In this document: positions 7,428-16,131 of the stretch, in pieces
How positions within the stretch are numbered: position 1 is the stretch's first letter
Layout: every line of letters starts with the position of its first letter
NCBI GenBank assembly: GCA_002421905.1
Contig: DISK01000005.1
Span: 218,434 to 282,433 of the forward strand
From: Micavibrio sp. UBA6212
Lineage (GTDB): Bacteria; Pseudomonadota; Alphaproteobacteria; Micavibrionales; Micavibrionaceae
Direction: 5' to 3'
DNA length: 64,000 nt
Made by a program: the position numbers and the translations under genes
Notes under the pieces: generated by a model
Told to the model about the DNA's origin: nothing
Databases searched by the model: none
What the model saw: only the letters and a program-made list of their open reading frames with translations

Positions 7428-8450
7428 TTAAACCAATCCGGCTTTCAACAGCTCTTGAATGCGGATCAATCCGACAACTGTTTTATCTTCGTTGGTCACT
7501 ACCAGAGAGGTAATCGGACTGGCTGCCGAGCCAACCATGATGTCCAGAGCTTTGACCGCCAGAAGATCTGGTGTGATCGTGCGAGGGCCCTTGGTCATGA
7601 TGTCTGCCACAGGTTTTTGTAACAAGTCTGGCCCCATATGGCGTTTCAAATCACCATCCGTCACAATACCGATCAGCTTTCCTTGATCGTCAACAGCAAT
7701 CACTGAACCAAGATTCTTGGAGGATAATGTAATGAGGGCATCAGACATCAACGTGTCGGAAGAGACGAAGGGGAGGTCATCTCCTTTGACCATCATGTCC
7801 GAGACTTTGCGAAGTTTCTGACCCAGTTTTCCGCCGGGATGCCAGACACGGAATTGTTCAGCCGTCAGACCGGTACGCTCCAGAAGAGCGATAGCAATTG
7901 CATCACCCAGAGCGATCATCTGGGTTGTCGATGTGGTCGGGGCTAAACCGTTCGGGCAGGCTTCGGGAATACGTGGCAGGATTAGGGCAATGTTGGAATG
8001 TTGTGCCAAAGGGCTTTCCGGATTCCCTGTCATGGAAATTAGGGGAATGTTAAATCGTCCCGCATAGGCAATCATATCCGATAATTCTGCATTATTCCCT
8101 GAATAGGACAAAAGTATAATAACATCATCTTCGGTAATCATTCCGAGGTCACCGTGGCTAGCTTCCCCTGGGTGGATATAATAGGATGGGGTGGCAGTTG
8201 ACGCCAAAGTGGCTGAAATTTTCCGTGCCACATGACCGCTTTTTCCAATGCCTGCTACAATCAAACGTCCACGACCTTTTTCTTTCATGGCCTGAATAAT
8301 CTCGATAGCTTTGACAAACTCACCATTGAGAGAATGGGACAGGGCAGTCAATCCCTCGATTTCGGTAGACAATGTACGACGAGCCGATAGAAGATCATTC
8401 GAATCTGGCTGTCCTGATACGGAATTTTGTTGGGTCATAGTCTGTGCCAT
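7428..8450 (-). CDS. kdsD: Arabinose-5-phosphate isomerase KdsD (KpsF/GutQ family)
   Basis: This enzyme interconverts ribulose-5-phosphate and arabinose-5-phosphate, the first step to Kdo in the LPS core. The 340-residue protein has an N-terminal SIS domain (about 45-190: GRLIVAGIGKSGHVARKISA, GEASHGDLGMI, LLSYSGNNAEL, CPNGLAPTTSTT) and two C-terminal CBS domains (about 218-335: DALITLSSKNLGSVIAVDD, GIVTDGDLKRHMG). The architecture and length match the family. It heads the lpt gene run, consistent with coupling Kdo supply to LPS export. Confidence 0.95.
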   Translation of the reverse strand: MAQTMTQQNSVSGQPDSNDLLSARRTLSTEIEGLTALSHSLNGEFVKAIEIIQAMKEKGRGRLIVAGIGKSGHVARKISATLASTATPSYYIHPGEASHGDLGMITEDDVIILLSYSGNNAELSDMIAYAGRFNIPLISMTGNPESPLAQHSNIALILPRIPEACPNGLAPTTSTTQMIALGDAIAIALLERTGLTAEQFRVWHPGGKLGQKLRKVSDMMVKGDDLPFVSSDTLMSDALITLSSKNLGSVIAVDDQGKLIGIVTDGDLKRHMGPDLLQKPVADIMTKGPRTITPDLLAVKALDIMVGSAASPITSLVVTNEDKTVVGLIRIQELLKAGLV

Positions 8451-8488
8451 AGGAGGGAAATCCCTAAAAAGTTGAGCAATAAATGTAG

Positions 8489-9109
8489 CTAGGTATTATG
8501 CGCAAATATATCGATCTCTGGCCATCCTGTCAGGTCAAGATCTGCACGTGCCGGAAGAAAATCGAAACAAGCTTGCGCGAGCTCCACACGTCCTTCACGA
8601 ACTAACATCGGATCAAGACGTTCTTTAAGTTTGTGCAGATATAAAACATCATTGGCCGCATAAATTTTTTGATCTTCAGTCAAGACATCCTGACCCCAAT
8701 CGGAAGATTGCTGTTGTTTGCTGAGTTCAACTCCCAGAAGTTCCCTGCATAATTCTTTGAGGGAATGGCGGTCGGTAAAAGTGCGTACCAGCCTTGAGGC
8801 GATTTTGGTGCAATAGACAGGATTGCAGGTCACCCCCATATAGGCCTTGATCGAGGCAATATCAAAGCGTCCAAAATGGAACAGTTTGACAATGGCAGGA
8901 TCTTCCAGAAGGCGACGCAGGTTCGGGGCCAGATAATCTGACCCGACAGGGAACTGAACCAGATGGGCATCCCCATCGCCAAAAGAGAGTTGAACCAAAC
9001 ACAAACGATCACGGGTCAAATTCAACCCCATCGTTTCTGTATCAATCGCCACTGATCCGCCAAACGCCAGATCATCGGGTAAGTCATTCCGGTGCAAATA
9101 AATCGTCAT
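8489..9109 (-). CDS. rnd: Ribonuclease D, HRDC-less short form
   Basis: This is a 3'-5' exoribonuclease of the DEDDy family. The ATG at 9109 gives 206 residues beginning MTIYLHRNDLPDDLAFGGSV. A longer in-frame extension would run through the tRNA-Leu gene and is rejected. Motifs are Exo I AIDTETMGL (about 23-31), Exo II FHFGRFDIAS and Exo III YAANDVLYLHKL. The C-terminal HRDC domains of the E. coli enzyme are absent, as in many alphaproteobacterial homologues. It sits between tRNA-Leu and kdsD on the same strand. Confidence 0.88.
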   Translation of the reverse strand: MTIYLHRNDLPDDLAFGGSVAIDTETMGLNLTRDRLCLVQLSFGDGDAHLVQFPVGSDYLAPNLRRLLEDPAIVKLFHFGRFDIASIKAYMGVTCNPVYCTKIASRLVRTFTDRHSLKELCRELLGVELSKQQQSSDWGQDVLTEDQKIYAANDVLYLHKLKERLDPMLVREGRVELAQACFDFLPARADLDLTGWPEIDIFAHNT

Positions 9110-9150
9110 GTTGTTGGGATATAAGGTTTTTCGTGATTTTTCAAGAAAAA

Positions 9151-9237
9151 TGGTGCCCTGGAGAAGACTCGAACTTCCACGTCCCGGAGGACACAAGTAC
9201 CTGAAACTTGCGCGTCTACCAATTCCGCCACCAGGGC
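9151..9237 (-). tRNA. tRNA-Leu(CAG)
   Basis: The minus strand folds as an 87-nt class II tRNA. The acceptor pair is GCCCTGG/CCAGGGC with discriminator A and encoded CCA (TGG at 9151-9153). The D-arm is GTGGCGGAATTGGTAGACGC, the anticodon stem CAAGT/ACTTG encloses TTCAGGT with anticodon CAG, a long variable arm follows, and the T-loop is GTTCGAGTC. It lies 42 bp upstream of the RNase D start on the same strand. Confidence 0.96.
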
Positions 9238-9420
9238 ACTGGATAAAACGTCTAAACGGTAGGCCGATACATCTATCTGAGCTCAAAATACTTGTCAAAT
9301 TAAATATAATGGCGAGGAACGCATGAAAATGACGTTTTTTAGCTTTTTTTTTACCCAAATTTTGCAATCATGTGTTGGAATACGATTCTTTATCCCTCCG
9401 GACGCCGAATAGGAAATATT

Positions 9421-10242
9421 ATGAAAATACTAATAGTTGATCGGGACGAAATGAGTGCGAACCTGATAAGATCGCGTTTGGAACCATTGGGGCACACTGT
9501 CCTGATTCATCCGGAAAAAGGGGAAAGCCTGGACGCAATTGTTCGGGATGGATGGGATGTTGTTTTTATCGATCCGTCTCCATTGACCTCCATCAAGCCG
9601 ATGACCATGCAAATACGCCGGAATATCCGCCGGAATGTCCATCTGGTTCTCTTGTCGGATACGCTTGATAAATCGGGGGCCATTGAAGGTGGATTTAATG
9701 AATTTCTGGCAAAGCCAATCAATCCGTTAGCTATTGAGGCAATTATTGATCGGGCAGAGTTTATGAACAATCTGATGCGTCATTTGGCCAATGACGCGAT
9801 AGATTTCCCCAGCGCAGGCGGTGTCATCGCCAAATCAGCCTATAGCCAGTTGTTCCTATCCTGTATTGACCGTGCTGGACGGTATGGTGAAACGGCACAC
9901 ACCATCTTTATTACTTTTGAAAATTATAATACAATATCCTCGAATGATGGTTCGTACGATGCCGAGATGATTGCCGCAAAATTGGCACAGCATCTTGTCC
10001 GGATTCGCCGTCAGTCGGATATCATCGCGCAAATTCGTGTCAACGAATACGCGCTTCTCCTGTTACGTCCTTTGAATGAATCAGAACCAATTGAGGCGGC
10101 TAACCGTTTTGCGGAGTCTTTATCGAAATGCACCGACTTGCCGACCACACCATATATGGATGTCGAACTTGGCGTGACGCTGCTGAGTTTGCCTCAGGGC
10201 GAAAAGGTCGTCGAACACAAGATTACCATCCGTCAGGAATAA
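9421..10242 (+). CDS. Receiver domain fused to a degenerate GGDEF-like domain
   Basis: The ATG at 9421, preceded by AGGAAA, gives a 273-residue protein beginning MKILIVDRDEMSANLIRSRL. Residues 1-120 are a CheY-like receiver with the acidic pair in VDRDE, the phospho-acceptor Asp in VVFIDPSPL (about 48) and the conserved Lys in FLAKPINP (about 99). Residues about 135-270 have the layout of a GGDEF domain, but the signature position reads RVNEYALLL and no GTP-binding Gly pair is seen. It is therefore probably not a cyclase and more likely a signalling output or binding domain. No membrane segment is seen. It is divergent from the tRNA-Leu/rnd/lpt block. Confidence 0.7.
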   Translation: MKILIVDRDEMSANLIRSRLEPLGHTVLIHPEKGESLDAIVRDGWDVVFIDPSPLTSIKPMTMQIRRNIRRNVHLVLLSDTLDKSGAIEGGFNEFLAKPINPLAIEAIIDRAEFMNNLMRHLANDAIDFPSAGGVIAKSAYSQLFLSCIDRAGRYGETAHTIFITFENYNTISSNDGSYDAEMIAAKLAQHLVRIRRQSDIIAQIRVNEYALLLLRPLNESEPIEAANRFAESLSKCTDLPTTPYMDVELGVTLLSLPQGEKVVEHKITIRQE

Positions 10243-10607
10243 GGCATATCCTCTGTTTTGCCTTGCTAATGCTGTTACCCGCCTGCGCGACTTTCGAAGG
10301 CGAGCAACCGCAAAGTGCCTCTGTCAGAGCGGCAAAGGCGTGCATGAAAAATCTGCGCCAGAATATCAATGACCAATACCAATATTATATTGGGGCTTGT
10401 ACCAACACAGGAGTCTGGATGGTCGATCGGCGCGACGCCCAATCCGGACAGACTCTGGCCCAATATGACTTTGTAAATAAAATGTATGCCGGCACAGAAA
10501 CCGGTGGAGGTTTTGTATCAGTCGAATCATTGGGCGGGGAAGTCGAACAAAACTTCCAGATTACGCGTAAAAATCTGAATGCTGCTCTTCTGGCCAAAGA
10601 AGACTAA
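10128..10607 (+). CDS. Small lipoprotein of unknown function (start uncertain)
   Basis: The convincing part begins at about 10239 with a short hydrophobic stretch and lipobox ILCFALLMLLPAC, followed by ATFEGEQPQSASVRAAKACM and a small domain with two further cysteines (ACMKNLRQ, YIGACTNTG). The only upstream ATG in frame is at 10128, inside the preceding gene, giving 159 residues with a long basic N-region. ATG 10269 would leave almost no signal peptide, so a non-AUG start near 10239 is possible. The mature part of about 106 residues is not recognised. It ends at two hairpins shared with the convergent gene downstream. Confidence 0.6.
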   Translation: MHRLADHTIYGCRTWRDAAEFASGRKGRRTQDYHPSGIRHILCFALLMLLPACATFEGEQPQSASVRAAKACMKNLRQNINDQYQYYIGACTNTGVWMVDRRDAQSGQTLAQYDFVNKMYAGTETGGGFVSVESLGGEVEQNFQITRKNLNAALLAKED

Positions 10608-10617
10608 AAAGAATGAA

Positions 10618-10667
10618 GCAGGCTGGGGAAAGCCTGCTCCAAAGAAATCCGAATCGGTATTCGGATT
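10618..10667. terminator. Two hairpins between convergent genes
   Basis: GCAGGCT (10618-10624) pairs with AGCCTGC (10631-10637), and AATCCGAA (10646-10653) pairs with TTCGGATT (10660-10667). They lie between the stop codons of the lipoprotein gene and the convergent secreted-protein gene, so they can serve both directions. No long T-tract follows. Confidence 0.6.
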
Positions 10668-10677
10668 ATACCCAGTT

Positions 10678-11382
10678 TTACTGGTTATACTGACCCTTGA
10701 TCTGAACCTGACGTCCGGACGGGGAAACATAAGTCTTGTTGACTTGGCCGTTCGGGTCGATATCCGTGGTCATGGTGCCACCGTGTGTGTATTGCTTGTT
10801 TAGCGTCTTAGTCTCGCTGTCATATTGATAGGCAGTGCTATTGGAACCACTTTTGCCGTTTGCCCCTGAATAGCTAGTCGTTTTCTGCCCGTTAGAATAG
10901 CTGGTACTCGTCGTTGATCCATTTTCATATGTTTTATTGACACTTTTGGTCGAAGAATCATAATTTGTGGTTACCCCGCCACTTTTCCCATTGGCTCCCG
11001 TGACATGAACTGACTTTGATCCATCACCGTAACTGGCTGTCCGATTTGCTCCGGTCGAGCTCTGGGTATTCAGGCTTTTGGTTTCAGCATTGTAACTGGT
11101 ACTGGAAGACCGCTCTTCCCCCTTATATCCTGTCACGCTGCGGTCATAGGATTTGGTGTCCTTATTATATTGACCACTACCGGATTTGTTTGCGCTTTTA
11201 CCGCTTCCAGTGGTTAATTCCTTGTTCCAGCTATGCCCTGCTCCGGCCTTTGAGCCGATCTCACCCTTCTTGAATTCTCTGGCCTCAGCTGAAGACGAGA
11301 TGGATGTGGTCGAAAAGCTGAATAGAGCAACGATAGCGGCAAAGCCCGCAACTGATTTGAATGAAATATTCAAGTGGCTCAT
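10678..11382 (-). CDS. Secreted low-complexity Ser/Thr/Gly-rich repeat protein
   Basis: The 234-residue product has a signal peptide (about 1-34, GFAAIVALFSFSTTSIS then SSAEA) and a mature chain dominated by Ser, Thr, Gly, Asn, Lys and Tyr. A loose repeat recurs about every 35-45 residues: YNKDTKSYDRS, YNAETKSLNTQ, YDSSTKSVNKTY and YDSETKTLNKQY. TGANGKSGG and SGANGKSGS are inserted between them. This pattern suggests an extended beta-strand surface or matrix protein, distantly like YD/RHS-type repeats, but I cannot assign a family. It is probably exported to the periplasm or surface. Confidence 0.6.
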   Translation of the reverse strand: MSHLNISFKSVAGFAAIVALFSFSTTSISSSAEAREFKKGEIGSKAGAGHSWNKELTTGSGKSANKSGSGQYNKDTKSYDRSVTGYKGEERSSSTSYNAETKSLNTQSSTGANRTASYGDGSKSVHVTGANGKSGGVTTNYDSSTKSVNKTYENGSTTSTSYSNGQKTTSYSGANGKSGSNSTAYQYDSETKTLNKQYTHGGTMTTDIDPNGQVNKTYVSPSGRQVQIKGQYNQ

Positions 11383-11558
11383 TTTTTATCCCCTTTATCC
11401 CTTTTTGGTACTGACAAAACATAAATATCAAAAGTAAAACGAGAGCTTATAGTGATTCTCCCCCACCGGAATTGATTATTTTTTTCAAAATTCTACCTTT
11501 TTTGTAACAAAACAATAATCCGGAGCGAATTCCTATTGAGACGACATAGGCTAACTAC

Positions 11559-12104
11559 ATGAAAAAACATGAATTCTATTCCAGACGCCAGATGTTATTG
11601 TTAGGGACAAGAACACTGGCAATTATGTCATCGCTTTGGATATTGCCAAATGTAACCAGAGCAGAAAATCTAATAGTAAATAACAAGAGGATTACAAAAA
11701 TTACAAAATCGGATCAAGAATGGGAAAAAGAACTATCTTCGCAGCAATATGATGTCTTGCGCGAGGAAGGAACTGAGCGACCCTTTACCTCTCCATTGCT
11801 AAAAGAGCACCGTGAGGGTGTTTTTGCCTGTGCGGGTTGTGGGCTGCCTTTGTTTCGTTCAGATGCCAAATATGACTCTGGAACTGGCTGGCCGAGTTTT
11901 TATCAGTCTATCGAGGGGCATGTTGAAACCAAGACAGACTTCAAGCTTGTGGTGCCGCGTACCGAATATCATTGTGCGCGGTGTGATGGGCATCAAGGCC
12001 ATATTTTTGAAGATGGCCCGGCCCCGACGGGCTTGAGATACTGCAACAATGGCGTGGCACTTAAGTTTGTTCCTGAGAGCGAAGAAGGTGAAGATCGGGG
12101 ATGA
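11559..12104 (+). CDS. msrB: Exported peptide-methionine (R)-S-oxide reductase MsrB
   Basis: MsrB reduces methionine-R-sulfoxide in proteins. The 181-residue sequence has a Tat-like signal (YSRRQMLLLGTRTLAIMSS) followed by the MsrB fold: LREEGTERPFTSPLL, first zinc Cys pair CAGCGLPLF, GTGWPSFYQ, second pair CARCDGHQGHIFEDG and the catalytic Cys in RYCNNGVALKF near the C-terminus. It overlaps msrA by 4 bp (ATGA), forming a two-gene operon. The twin-arginine signal points to the periplasm, where the enzyme would repair oxidised envelope proteins. Confidence 0.93.
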   Translation: MKKHEFYSRRQMLLLGTRTLAIMSSLWILPNVTRAENLIVNNKRITKITKSDQEWEKELSSQQYDVLREEGTERPFTSPLLKEHREGVFACAGCGLPLFRSDAKYDSGTGWPSFYQSIEGHVETKTDFKLVVPRTEYHCARCDGHQGHIFEDGPAPTGLRYCNNGVALKFVPESEEGEDRG

Positions 12105-12763
12105 TCAGGAAATTTGCACTTATTCTAATGACAGGAGTTCTAATGCTTGGATGTTCCTTAAACGAAGCGTGCGCTGTCGCGTTGCCTGATCCGCAGAAGG
12201 ATGAACAGGTGGCTGATGCGGCGTCCGGTGCCCGCAGTATCGTTGTGGCCGGGGGGTGCTTCTGGGGTGTTGAAGCTGTATTTTTGCACCTGAAAGGGGT
12301 AAAAAATGTGGTCAGTGGATATGCTGGCGGGGAAGAGGATACGGCGACCTACGAGCAGGTTAGTTCAGGAAAAACAGGTCATGCAGAGGCTGTTAAGGTG
12401 ACTTATGATCCCGCAGCAATTTCGCTGGGTCAGCTTCTCAAAGTGTACTTTTCGGTGGCACATGATCCAACACAATTGAACGCCCAAGGGCCTGACCGTG
12501 GAATCCAGTATCGCTCGGCCATATTTTATGAAACCCCTGAACAAAAAGAAGTTGCCTCGTCTTATATAGATCAACTGGCTGCTGCAAAGGCATTTGATAA
12601 ACCGATTGTCACCCGTCTGGAGCCCCTTGAAAAATTCTATGCGGCGGAAAGCTATCACCAGAACTATATTGCCTTTCACCCTGATAGCCTTTATGTCATG
12701 ATCCATGATGCGCCGAAACTGGTTAGTCTGAAGGAAGCTTTTCCTGATCTATATGTGAAATAA
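12101..12763 (+). CDS. msrA: Peptide-methionine (S)-S-oxide reductase MsrA, predicted lipoprotein
   Basis: MsrA reduces methionine-S-sulfoxide. The 220-residue sequence starts with a lipoprotein-type signal (LILMTGVLMLGCS, lipidated Cys about 18). The MsrA core has the catalytic motif GGCFWGVEAVF (about 50-60), YAGGEEDTATYEQVSSGKTG, VAHDPTQLN, QGPDRGIQYRSAIF and YHQNYI. It is translationally coupled to msrB. Membrane anchoring complements the Tat-exported MsrB. Confidence 0.94.
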   Translation: MIRKFALILMTGVLMLGCSLNEACAVALPDPQKDEQVADAASGARSIVVAGGCFWGVEAVFLHLKGVKNVVSGYAGGEEDTATYEQVSSGKTGHAEAVKVTYDPAAISLGQLLKVYFSVAHDPTQLNAQGPDRGIQYRSAIFYETPEQKEVASSYIDQLAAAKAFDKPIVTRLEPLEKFYAAESYHQNYIAFHPDSLYVMIHDAPKLVSLKEAFPDLYVK

Positions 12764-12878
12764 GGGGTAACTTCATCTCGTTTGGCAAAAATCTTTTGTC
12801 CAAGAGCTGTTTTTACCCATTTTTCATGCTAGGCTGCTATCATAATTTTGCAGTTTTTACAGTGGGTTCTATTACTTC

Positions 12879-15059
12879 ATGACGTCTTCGGCCGCCGAGC
12901 TGGTCTCTCAAATCCATGCCTATTACCCAGATGCGGACCCCAAGCCCATCGAGGATGCGGTTGAATTCGCCAAAGTTAAACATGAAGGACAAGTCAGATC
13001 GTCCGGTGAACCGTACTACACCCATCCGCTTGAAGTTGCAGGCATCCTTGCCGACATGAAAATGGATCCGGCTACAATTATCACAGCAATCCTTCATGAT
13101 ACCTTGGAAGACACCAATACGACCTATGAAGAAATCGAAAAGAAATTCTCCCCCGAAGTGGCATCGCTTGTAAACGGGGTTAGCAAGCTGACTAAAATTG
13201 AAAGCCAGACAGTTGAAGGGAAGCAGGCCGAAAATTTTAGAAAATTGTTGCTGGCAATGTCCGAAGATATTCGGGTTTTGCTCGTTAAGCTGGCCGACCG
13301 TTTGCACAATATGCGGACGTTGCACCATATTGCCAAACCCGAAAAGAGATTCCGGATTTCGCGGGAAACGCTGGATATCTACGCGCCACTCGCTGAACGG
13401 GTTGGTCTGCATAAAATCAAGGAAGATCTTGAAGATCTGGCCTTTTCCTACCTCAATAGCGAAGCAAGAGACAGTATTACCAACCGTTTATCGTTCCTGC
13501 GTCAGGAAGGATCGGATCTGGTCAATATGGTCATTCGTGAATTGACCAGTCTGATTCACGGGGCAGGAATTAACGGTCAGGTGACGGGTCGCGAGAAGAC
13601 CCGCTATTCCATCTGGAAAAAAATGCAACGCAAGAACGTCTCGTTCGAGCAATTATCTGATATTATGGCCTTCCGAATTGTTGTGGATACGGTGGCAGAA
13701 TGTTATCACGCGCTGGGGGTTGTTCACTCGCAATACTCCGTTGTTCCGGGGCGCTTCAAGGATTACATCTCAACACCGAAACCCAACGGATACCGTTCGA
13801 TTCACACAACAGTCATTGGGCCTGAAAACCAGCGGATTGAAATTCAGATCAGAACCCATGAAATGCATGCCGAGGCTGATCTAGGTGTGGCGGCACACTG
13901 GGCGTATAAGCAAACAGATGTTAAATCTGCAATTAACGAAGCCAAAAAATACCGGTGGATGCGTGAACTGCTTGACATTCTGGAACAGGATCAGCGCCCC
14001 GAAGACTTCTGGGAAAATACCAAGCTTGAGTTATTTCAAGAACAGGTTTTTGCTTTCACACCAAAGGGTGATCTGTTCGAACTTCCGACCGGCTCCACAC
14101 CGATTGACTTTGCTTATGCCATTCACTCCGATGTTGGAAACAGATGTATCGGTGCCAAGATTAATGGAAGAATTGCACCATTAAATACCAAATTGCAAAA
14201 TGGCGATCAGGTTGAAATCGTCACGGCCAAGACCCAGAACCCTTCCCCGACATGGGAACGGTTCGTGGTGACAGGTAAGGCCAGATCACATATTCGCCGC
14301 TTTATTCGTCAGCAGCAGCGTTCCGAATATATGATCTTGGGTAAGGCTATGCTGCAAAAGGTCTTCAAGACGGAAGGCTATGAATTTACTGAGAAGGCTG
14401 TTTCCGGTATTGTCGATCAATATCGCGAATGTGAAAATGCTGATGACATTTATTCCGGAATTGGATCCGGAAATATTGTGGCGCGTGATGTCTTCCGCAG
14501 CATCTTCCCCGCCCACAAATCGGATCAGGAACAAAAAGTTATAAATCCTGAGGATATTCCAACGATCAAAACGGCGCAAAATCAGCCTCGCAGTGGCAAG
14601 TTGCAACCGATGCCGATCAAGGGGCTTATTCCAGGGATGGCAGTGCATTTTGCGCGGTGCTGTCACCCTCTTCCAGGAGATAGAATTGTCGGGATTGTAA
14701 CCACTGGAAAAGGGGTAACGGTCCACACGATTGACTGTGAAACGCTGGAACAATTCGCTGATACGCCGGAACGCTGGATTGATGTGTCATGGGGCGAGGG
14801 CCAAAACAATCCGGAAAACCGTGTAGGGCGGTTGATGGTAACCATAGCCAATACACCGGGGGCCTTGGGAACAATCTCGACCGTGATCGGAAAAAGTGGC
14901 GGGAACATAACCAATTTGAAAATCACCAGTCGTTCGGTTGATTTCTGGGATATGTATCTGGACGTTTCGGTGAACGATACCAAACATTTGAATAATATTG
15001 TTGCCGCACTTCGCGCCACGCCACAGGTTGTTAGTGTCGAGCGGGCCAGAGGAAGGTAA
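12879..15059 (+). CDS. rsh: Bifunctional (p)ppGpp synthetase/hydrolase (RelA/SpoT homologue, Rsh)
   Basis: This enzyme makes and degrades (p)ppGpp for the stringent response. Domains in the 726-residue protein are the HD hydrolase (about 25-180, HPLEVAGIL and ILHDTLEDT), the synthetase (about 225-350, VPGRFKDYISTPKPNGYRSI), TGS (about 385-450, VFAFTPKGDLFELPTGSTPI), a helical region, a conserved-cysteine domain (VHFARCCHPLPGDRIVG, about 595) and C-terminal ACT (about 650-722). Key hydrolase HD and synthetase residues are present, so both activities are expected. It precedes DUF2062, acpS, lepB, rnc and era, a typical alphaproteobacterial order. Confidence 0.96.
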   Translation: MTSSAAELVSQIHAYYPDADPKPIEDAVEFAKVKHEGQVRSSGEPYYTHPLEVAGILADMKMDPATIITAILHDTLEDTNTTYEEIEKKFSPEVASLVNGVSKLTKIESQTVEGKQAENFRKLLLAMSEDIRVLLVKLADRLHNMRTLHHIAKPEKRFRISRETLDIYAPLAERVGLHKIKEDLEDLAFSYLNSEARDSITNRLSFLRQEGSDLVNMVIRELTSLIHGAGINGQVTGREKTRYSIWKKMQRKNVSFEQLSDIMAFRIVVDTVAECYHALGVVHSQYSVVPGRFKDYISTPKPNGYRSIHTTVIGPENQRIEIQIRTHEMHAEADLGVAAHWAYKQTDVKSAINEAKKYRWMRELLDILEQDQRPEDFWENTKLELFQEQVFAFTPKGDLFELPTGSTPIDFAYAIHSDVGNRCIGAKINGRIAPLNTKLQNGDQVEIVTAKTQNPSPTWERFVVTGKARSHIRRFIRQQQRSEYMILGKAMLQKVFKTEGYEFTEKAVSGIVDQYRECENADDIYSGIGSGNIVARDVFRSIFPAHKSDQEQKVINPEDIPTIKTAQNQPRSGKLQPMPIKGLIPGMAVHFARCCHPLPGDRIVGIVTTGKGVTVHTIDCETLEQFADTPERWIDVSWGEGQNNPENRVGRLMVTIANTPGALGTISTVIGKSGGNITNLKITSRSVDFWDMYLDVSVNDTKHLNNIVAALRATPQVVSVERARGR

Positions 15060-15088
15060 GGGTTAAGACAAGTGGAAGAAAAAATATA

Positions 15089-15673
15089 ATGTTTGGCCGA
15101 AGAAAAAGAAGAACCTTACCGCAGCATCTCCGCGAAGCACTATGGCCAAGTATGGGGTGGCGTCGGACTTTCCGCTATGCACAGCACAGGCTAGTCAGGA
15201 TTAAAGACACGACGACGTCTATTGCAAGAGGAATGGCTTTTGGAGCCGCTATCTCTTTTTTACCATTGCCCGGGACTCACATTTTTTCTGCCGCGCTTTT
15301 ATCATGGGGAACCCGCAGTTCAGTTCTGGCGAGTGTTGTCGGAACTTTGGCTGGAAATCCGTGGACATTCCCTTTCATGTGGTGGGGAGCTTATAAATTG
15401 GGGGACTGGGCTTTCTTCGTTCTGGGTCTGCCGGTACGTGAAATGCCTGAACAATTTGAATGGAAAGAACTGGTTCATGAAGTTACCACTGATCCGTTTA
15501 GCTTGTTTGTGCCGTGGGTTTGTGGTGGAATTATTCTGGCCTTTCTCAGCTGGCCCTTCTTTTATCTAGCCTTTTATCGTCTGGTGCGTCAGGCCAGATT
15601 GCGTCAGAAACAATGGAAAATACACCGCTTGCACAAAGCTGGTCGCAAATTGACGGAGCCTCCAAAAGCATGA
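15089..15673 (+). CDS. DUF2062 membrane protein
   Basis: This 194-residue protein of the DUF2062 family has an N-terminal basic stretch (MFGRRKRRTLPQHLREALWP), the family core SIARGMAFGAAISFLPLPGT with Gly/Pro-rich loop, AGNPWTFPFMWWGAYKLGDW, and a C-terminal hydrophobic helix (about 145-170). It is an inner-membrane protein of unknown biochemical role. It lies 29 bp after rsh and overlaps the acpS start by 4 bp, so it is co-translated with that block. Confidence 0.85.
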   Translation: MFGRRKRRTLPQHLREALWPSMGWRRTFRYAQHRLVRIKDTTTSIARGMAFGAAISFLPLPGTHIFSAALLSWGTRSSVLASVVGTLAGNPWTFPFMWWGAYKLGDWAFFVLGLPVREMPEQFEWKELVHEVTTDPFSLFVPWVCGGIILAFLSWPFFYLAFYRLVRQARLRQKQWKIHRLHKAGRKLTEPPKA

Positions 15674-16071
15674 TTATCGGGATGGGCAGTGATTTGATTG
15701 ATATTCGCCGTGTGGAACAAACACTCGAAAAATTTGGTGACCGCTTTATTCAGAGATGCTTCGCACCCGAAGAAATTGCCAAAGCCGAAAGACGCCGCTC
15801 TGCGGGAACACATATTGCAACCTATGCCAAACGCTTTGCCGCCAAGGAGGCTTGCTCAAAAGCTTTGGGGACTGGGTTTAATCATGGTGTTTATATGCGC
15901 GATATTGCTGTCATTAATGATTCAAATGGTAAACCCACTTTACGTCTTACAAATGGCGCACGGGACTGGTTGGATAAACTAATACCAGCCGGAAAAACCG
16001 CTTTTGTTCACATCACCCTGACTGATGAACCTCCGCTGGCACAGGCTTATGTGGTGATTGAAGCAGTTTAG
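15670..16071 (+). CDS. acpS: Holo-[acyl-carrier-protein] synthase AcpS
   Basis: AcpS transfers 4'-phosphopantetheine from CoA to a serine of acyl carrier protein. The ATG at 15670 gives 133 residues beginning MIIGMGSDLIDIRRVEQTLE, a normal family length, and overlaps the DUF2062 stop (ATGA). A longer upstream extension reads through that gene and is not used. The Mg-binding Asp (GSDLIDI) and the Glu of RFAAKEACSKALGTG are present. Confidence 0.94.
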   Translation: MIIGMGSDLIDIRRVEQTLEKFGDRFIQRCFAPEEIAKAERRRSAGTHIATYAKRFAAKEACSKALGTGFNHGVYMRDIAVINDSNGKPTLRLTNGARDWLDKLIPAGKTAFVHITLTDEPPLAQAYVVIEAV

Positions 16072-16131
16072 GTGGAAGGAAAACCTGAGCAGGACTGGAT
16101 TTTCTTAAGAATATTGGGTAAGACAAGTAGA

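Noticed and set aside
9110..9367. N-terminal extension of RNase D
   Set aside because: The extension reads through the tRNA-Leu gene; the ATG at 9109 starts the conserved domain.
15514..15669. Longer AcpS start
   Set aside because: It would read out of frame through the DUF2062 gene; ATG 15670 gives the normal length and an ATGA overlap.
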